Of a stretch of 31,404 bases of DNA, positions 29,808 to 31,404 are shown one piece after another (the stretch's first letter is position 1; the number at the start of each line of letters is the position of its first letter). The translations under genes and the position numbers were made by a program. Source of the stretch: a virus; IMG/VR virus record IMGVR_UViG_3300017971_000621, positions 1-31,404 of that record. One strand, written 5' to 3'. The notes under the pieces are model-generated. The model ran no database searches. It was not told where the DNA came from and was given only the letters and a program-made list of their open reading frames with translations.

Positions 29808-30376
29808 TGGTCACCATGCATGGACCTACCGCCTTTGAAGTGGCTGTAAAACGTGGCGACTGATACACCAATATGTTTGCATATATCTTTAACAATCATC
29901 TTGCCATCTTCAAGAAGTGTTGTTGCCACCTGTATCTTTTCCTCTGTCATAACCCTTGGTCTTCCACCGACCCGTCCCCTTAGTCGTGCTGCTTGAAGTC
30001 CGGCGTTAACTCTTTCACGTATAACGTCACGCTCGAACTGAGCTAAGCTTGAAAATATATGGAAGATAAGGTTACCCATTGCGCCACTTGTGTCTATGGC
30101 CTCAGTTAAGGAAACGAAAGTTACGTTTCTCTTATCTAACGATTCGACAGTTTCTATGAGTTGTTTTGTTGACCTTGCCAATCTGTCTAGTTTCCAAACA
30201 ACGAGTTCACCACCATCATTGCAAAGTGAAAGTGCTTCTTTTAATTGTGGTCGATCTCTTTGAGCGCCGCTTGCTTTTTCCAATAGGATTTTTTCGCAGC
30301 CGTATTTTTTAAGAGCATCTATTTGAAGGTCGAGAGATTGTGATTTGAGCGATACACGTGCGTATCCAATTTTCAT
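29804..30376 (-). CDS. Serine recombinase, resolvase/invertase family
   Basis: A full-length small serine recombinase (190 aa): GYARVS with R7 and nucleophile S9, LVVWKLDRLARS with R65 and R68, FVSLTEAIDTSGAMGNLIFH, the long E helix FERDVIRERVNAGLQAAR, then GRVGGRPRV and a C-terminal helix-turn-helix (about 144-180, DICKHIGVSVATFYSHFK). Enzymes of this size resolve multimers or invert segments and do not usually integrate phages. No target site is certain; possible half-sites lie upstream at 30462-30485. First gene of a four-gene leftward cassette. Confidence 0.92.
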   Translation of the reverse strand: MKIGYARVSLKSQSLDLQIDALKKYGCEKILLEKASGAQRDRPQLKEALSLCNDGGELVVWKLDRLARSTKQLIETVESLDKRNVTFVSLTEAIDTSGAMGNLIFHIFSSLAQFERDVIRERVNAGLQAARLRGRVGGRPRVMTEEKIQVATTLLEDGKMIVKDICKHIGVSVATFYSHFKGGRSMHGDQ

Positions 30377-30406
30377 TGTTTTGATCCATTTTTATCCTGT
30401 GGTTAC

Positions 30407-30435
30407 AATAAACACTTTTTGGAAATGAAAGTCAA
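30407..30435 (-). promoter_or_regulatory. Candidate promoter of the leftward recombinase-SSB cassette
   Basis: On the minus strand TTGACT (30435-30430) is followed after 17 bases by TTTATT (30412-30407), about 30 bases before the recombinase ATG. A second TTGACA at 30467-30462 has no good partner. AAACACTT occurs at 30410-30417 and 30466-30473, and TGTC/GACA end a 24-base stretch at 30462-30485, which could be recombinase or regulator sites. Confidence 0.45.
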
Positions 30436-30583
30436 TGTTAAACGATACTTTTTTTACTATCTGTCAAACACTTGTTTTCTGGACACACGAAACAGTCTTC
30501 CCGCGATTGTCCGTTTTTCAATTTCTTTACTAATTATTAACTAAAGCATGAAATACTACAATGATAGTATAAGGACTAGGGCT

Positions 30584-31039
30584 ATGAAATTATTGAAGAA
30601 TTCTATTGTCATCTTTATGATATTAACAACTTCAGTTACTGCGAGTAACATTGAAGAGGATTTAGAATCCGGTAAGAGAGACTCATGCAATCATCGTAAT
30701 CTTGATAAGAACCTCGTAAACATCTATCAGGATGTCGAGGGAACAGAGGACGATTATCTCAGGTGCTCAATCTGTATGTTTAGATGTTGCGGGAACTCGT
30801 CTGTGACATTAAGTAAGCTAGCCATTATAACATCTGGGTTCATGACTGGGCTAATTGCCATACCTGGATTGCTTGACGATACGACTAAGGCAACAATCGG
30901 GACCGTGTCCGCCGTCTTGAGCCTATCAAGTATCGCTCTTCTGTCTTTTAAGAGGTACTCTAAAAAGGCAATAGAAGACCGCGAAGAGCAACTTAAGGAG
31001 GTCCTAAGGGCCCATGGCATAGATGTAGGTGATGAATGA
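30584..31039 (+). CDS. Signal-peptide, Cys-rich two-helix membrane protein of unknown function, 151 aa
   Basis: I start at ATG 30584, eight bases after AAGGA; an earlier ATG at 30548 would spoil the signal peptide. Residues 1-21 are a clear signal sequence (KLLKNSIVIFMILTTSVTA). A charged extracytoplasmic part follows with C35 and CSICMFRCC at 61-69. Two membrane helices (about 79-97 and 104-123) precede a charged C-terminal helix (KKAIEDREEQLKEVLRAHG). It stands alone between two leftward operons, like an accessory (moron) gene, for example one altering the host envelope or excluding other phages. No family recognised, so this is conjecture. Confidence 0.75.
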   Translation: MKLLKNSIVIFMILTTSVTASNIEEDLESGKRDSCNHRNLDKNLVNIYQDVEGTEDDYLRCSICMFRCCGNSSVTLSKLAIITSGFMTGLIAIPGLLDDTTKATIGTVSAVLSLSSIALLSFKRYSKKAIEDREEQLKEVLRAHGIDVGDE

Positions 31040-31051
31040 AAAAACTATTTC

Positions 31052-31092
31052 TGAACAAAGTTACCAACATTTTTTGTTAGTAACCCTGTTCA
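31052..31092. repeat. Long imperfect inverted repeat
   Basis: Left arm TGAACAaaGTTACcAAC (31052-31068) and right arm GTTaGTAACccTGTTCA (31076-31092) pair over 14 of 17 positions around a seven-base A/T centre. It lies 12 bases after the membrane-protein gene. It could be a recombination or protein-binding site, or a transcript end. Confidence 0.7.
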
Positions 31093-31105
31093 TATGTATG
31101 TTTTA

Positions 31106-31123
31106 TCAAGGCGTAAGCCTTGA
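31106..31123 (+). terminator. Hairpin followed by T-rich stretch
   Basis: TCAAGGC-GTAA-GCCTTGA is a perfect seven-pair stem with a four-base loop, followed by GTCTCTTTGTGTTT. It would end transcription of the membrane-protein gene before the terminal repeats. Confidence 0.6.
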
Positions 31124-31158
31124 GTCTCTTTGTGTTTGATCTATATGTTTAAAAAATG

Positions 31159-31179
31159 AACACGTCACGACAACGTGTT
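31159..31179. repeat. Inverted repeat at the start of the terminal duplication
   Basis: AACACG (31159-31164) and CGTGTT (31174-31179) flank nine bases. The sequence shared with the left end begins exactly at the right arm (31174). Confidence 0.6.
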
Positions 31180-31276
31180 TAAATTTCTGCGTTTTTTATA
31201 TATGTTTAAGTCTTATTTCTTTTGATGATAATCCAACATACATAGGGGTTTGTCGTATTATATTCGGGAATTAAGG
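31174..31276. repeat. Right-end copy of the window's first 103 bases
   Basis: Identical over 103 bases to positions 1-103. The first differences are at 31277 and 31281, where this unit has GGATTTGCA instead of GGTTTTACA. A circular molecule or direct terminal redundancy explains it. Confidence 0.92.
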
Positions 31277-31404
31277 ATTTGCACCCCTAATTTCCCGAAA
31301 CTTTTGATGATAATCCAACATACATAGGGGTTTGTCGTATTATATTCGGGAATTAAGGTTTTACACCCCTAATTTCCCGAAACTTTTGATGATAATCCAA
31401 CATA
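31219..31404. repeat. 82-bp tandem repeat, about 2.3 copies
   Basis: Units begin at 31219, 31301 and 31383 with CTTTTGATGATAATCC and have a period of exactly 82. Units one and two differ at two bases only. Each carries TAGGGGT/ACCCCTA and a TTCGGGAA/TTCCCGAA stem. The last copy is cut by the window end. The region (31040 through the join to 129) holds no gene and lies between two converging transcription units. Candidate roles are a secondary replication origin, recombinase target or packaging site. Confidence 0.9.

Overview
This window looks like the essentially complete genome of an AT-rich, short-tailed phage (T7/BPP-1-type virion, class Caudoviricetes) of a Gram-negative host. The podovirus assignment rests on a head-tail connector type portal, tail tubular proteins A and B, three consecutive internal virion (ejection) proteins and a T7-type tail fibre N-terminus. 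The Gram-negative host rests on a two-component Rz/Rz1 spanin pair with a lipobox. I see no RNA polymerase, DNA polymerase, tyrosine integrase, tRNA or CRISPR array. The last 231 bases repeat the first ~120 through an 82-bp tandem repeat, so the molecule is probably circular or terminally redundant, about 31.2 kb plus an uncertain number of repeat units.

Layout. (1) 130-2723, leftward: a tightly coupled recombination operon with a Red-beta/RecT-type annealing protein, a YqaJ-type exonuclease and five small proteins, three of them too short for routine ORF calling. (2) 2724-4119: control region with a divergent operator/promoter, a Cro/YdaS-like DNA-binding protein, a candidate leftward ~240-nt antisense RNA, a winged-helix-like protein and two small coupled ORFs. 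(3) 4120-5882: replication initiator (helix-turn-helix plus DnaA domain-I-like C-terminus, with iteron-like repeats and an AT-rich tract inside the gene) and a RusA resolvase. (4) 5875-10814: small terminase, five unrecognised small to mid-size genes, then a large terminase interrupted in its P-loop by an apparently class 3 intein. (5) 10802-24688: portal, scaffold, capsid (preceded by a structured leader), decoration-like protein, tail tubes and ejection proteins. (6) 24691-28864: tail fibre, small accessory protein, GH108 endolysin, overlapping spanins. (7) 28911-30376, leftward: small membrane protein, SSB, WGR-domain protein and serine recombinase. (8) 30584-31039: a signal-peptide, Cys-rich membrane protein of unknown role, followed by inverted repeats and the 82-bp tandem repeats.

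How it fits together. Exonuclease, annealing protein, SSB and RusA form a recombination-replication toolkit. The initiator probably acts at an origin inside or just upstream of its own gene and may recruit host helicase through its DnaA-like end. The serine recombinase could resolve multimers or invert DNA. Lack of an integrase, a plasmid-like initiator with possible antisense control, and a resolvase-like enzyme are compatible with an extrachromosomal (phage-plasmid) phase, but no CI-type repressor or partition genes were recognised, so lifestyle is open.
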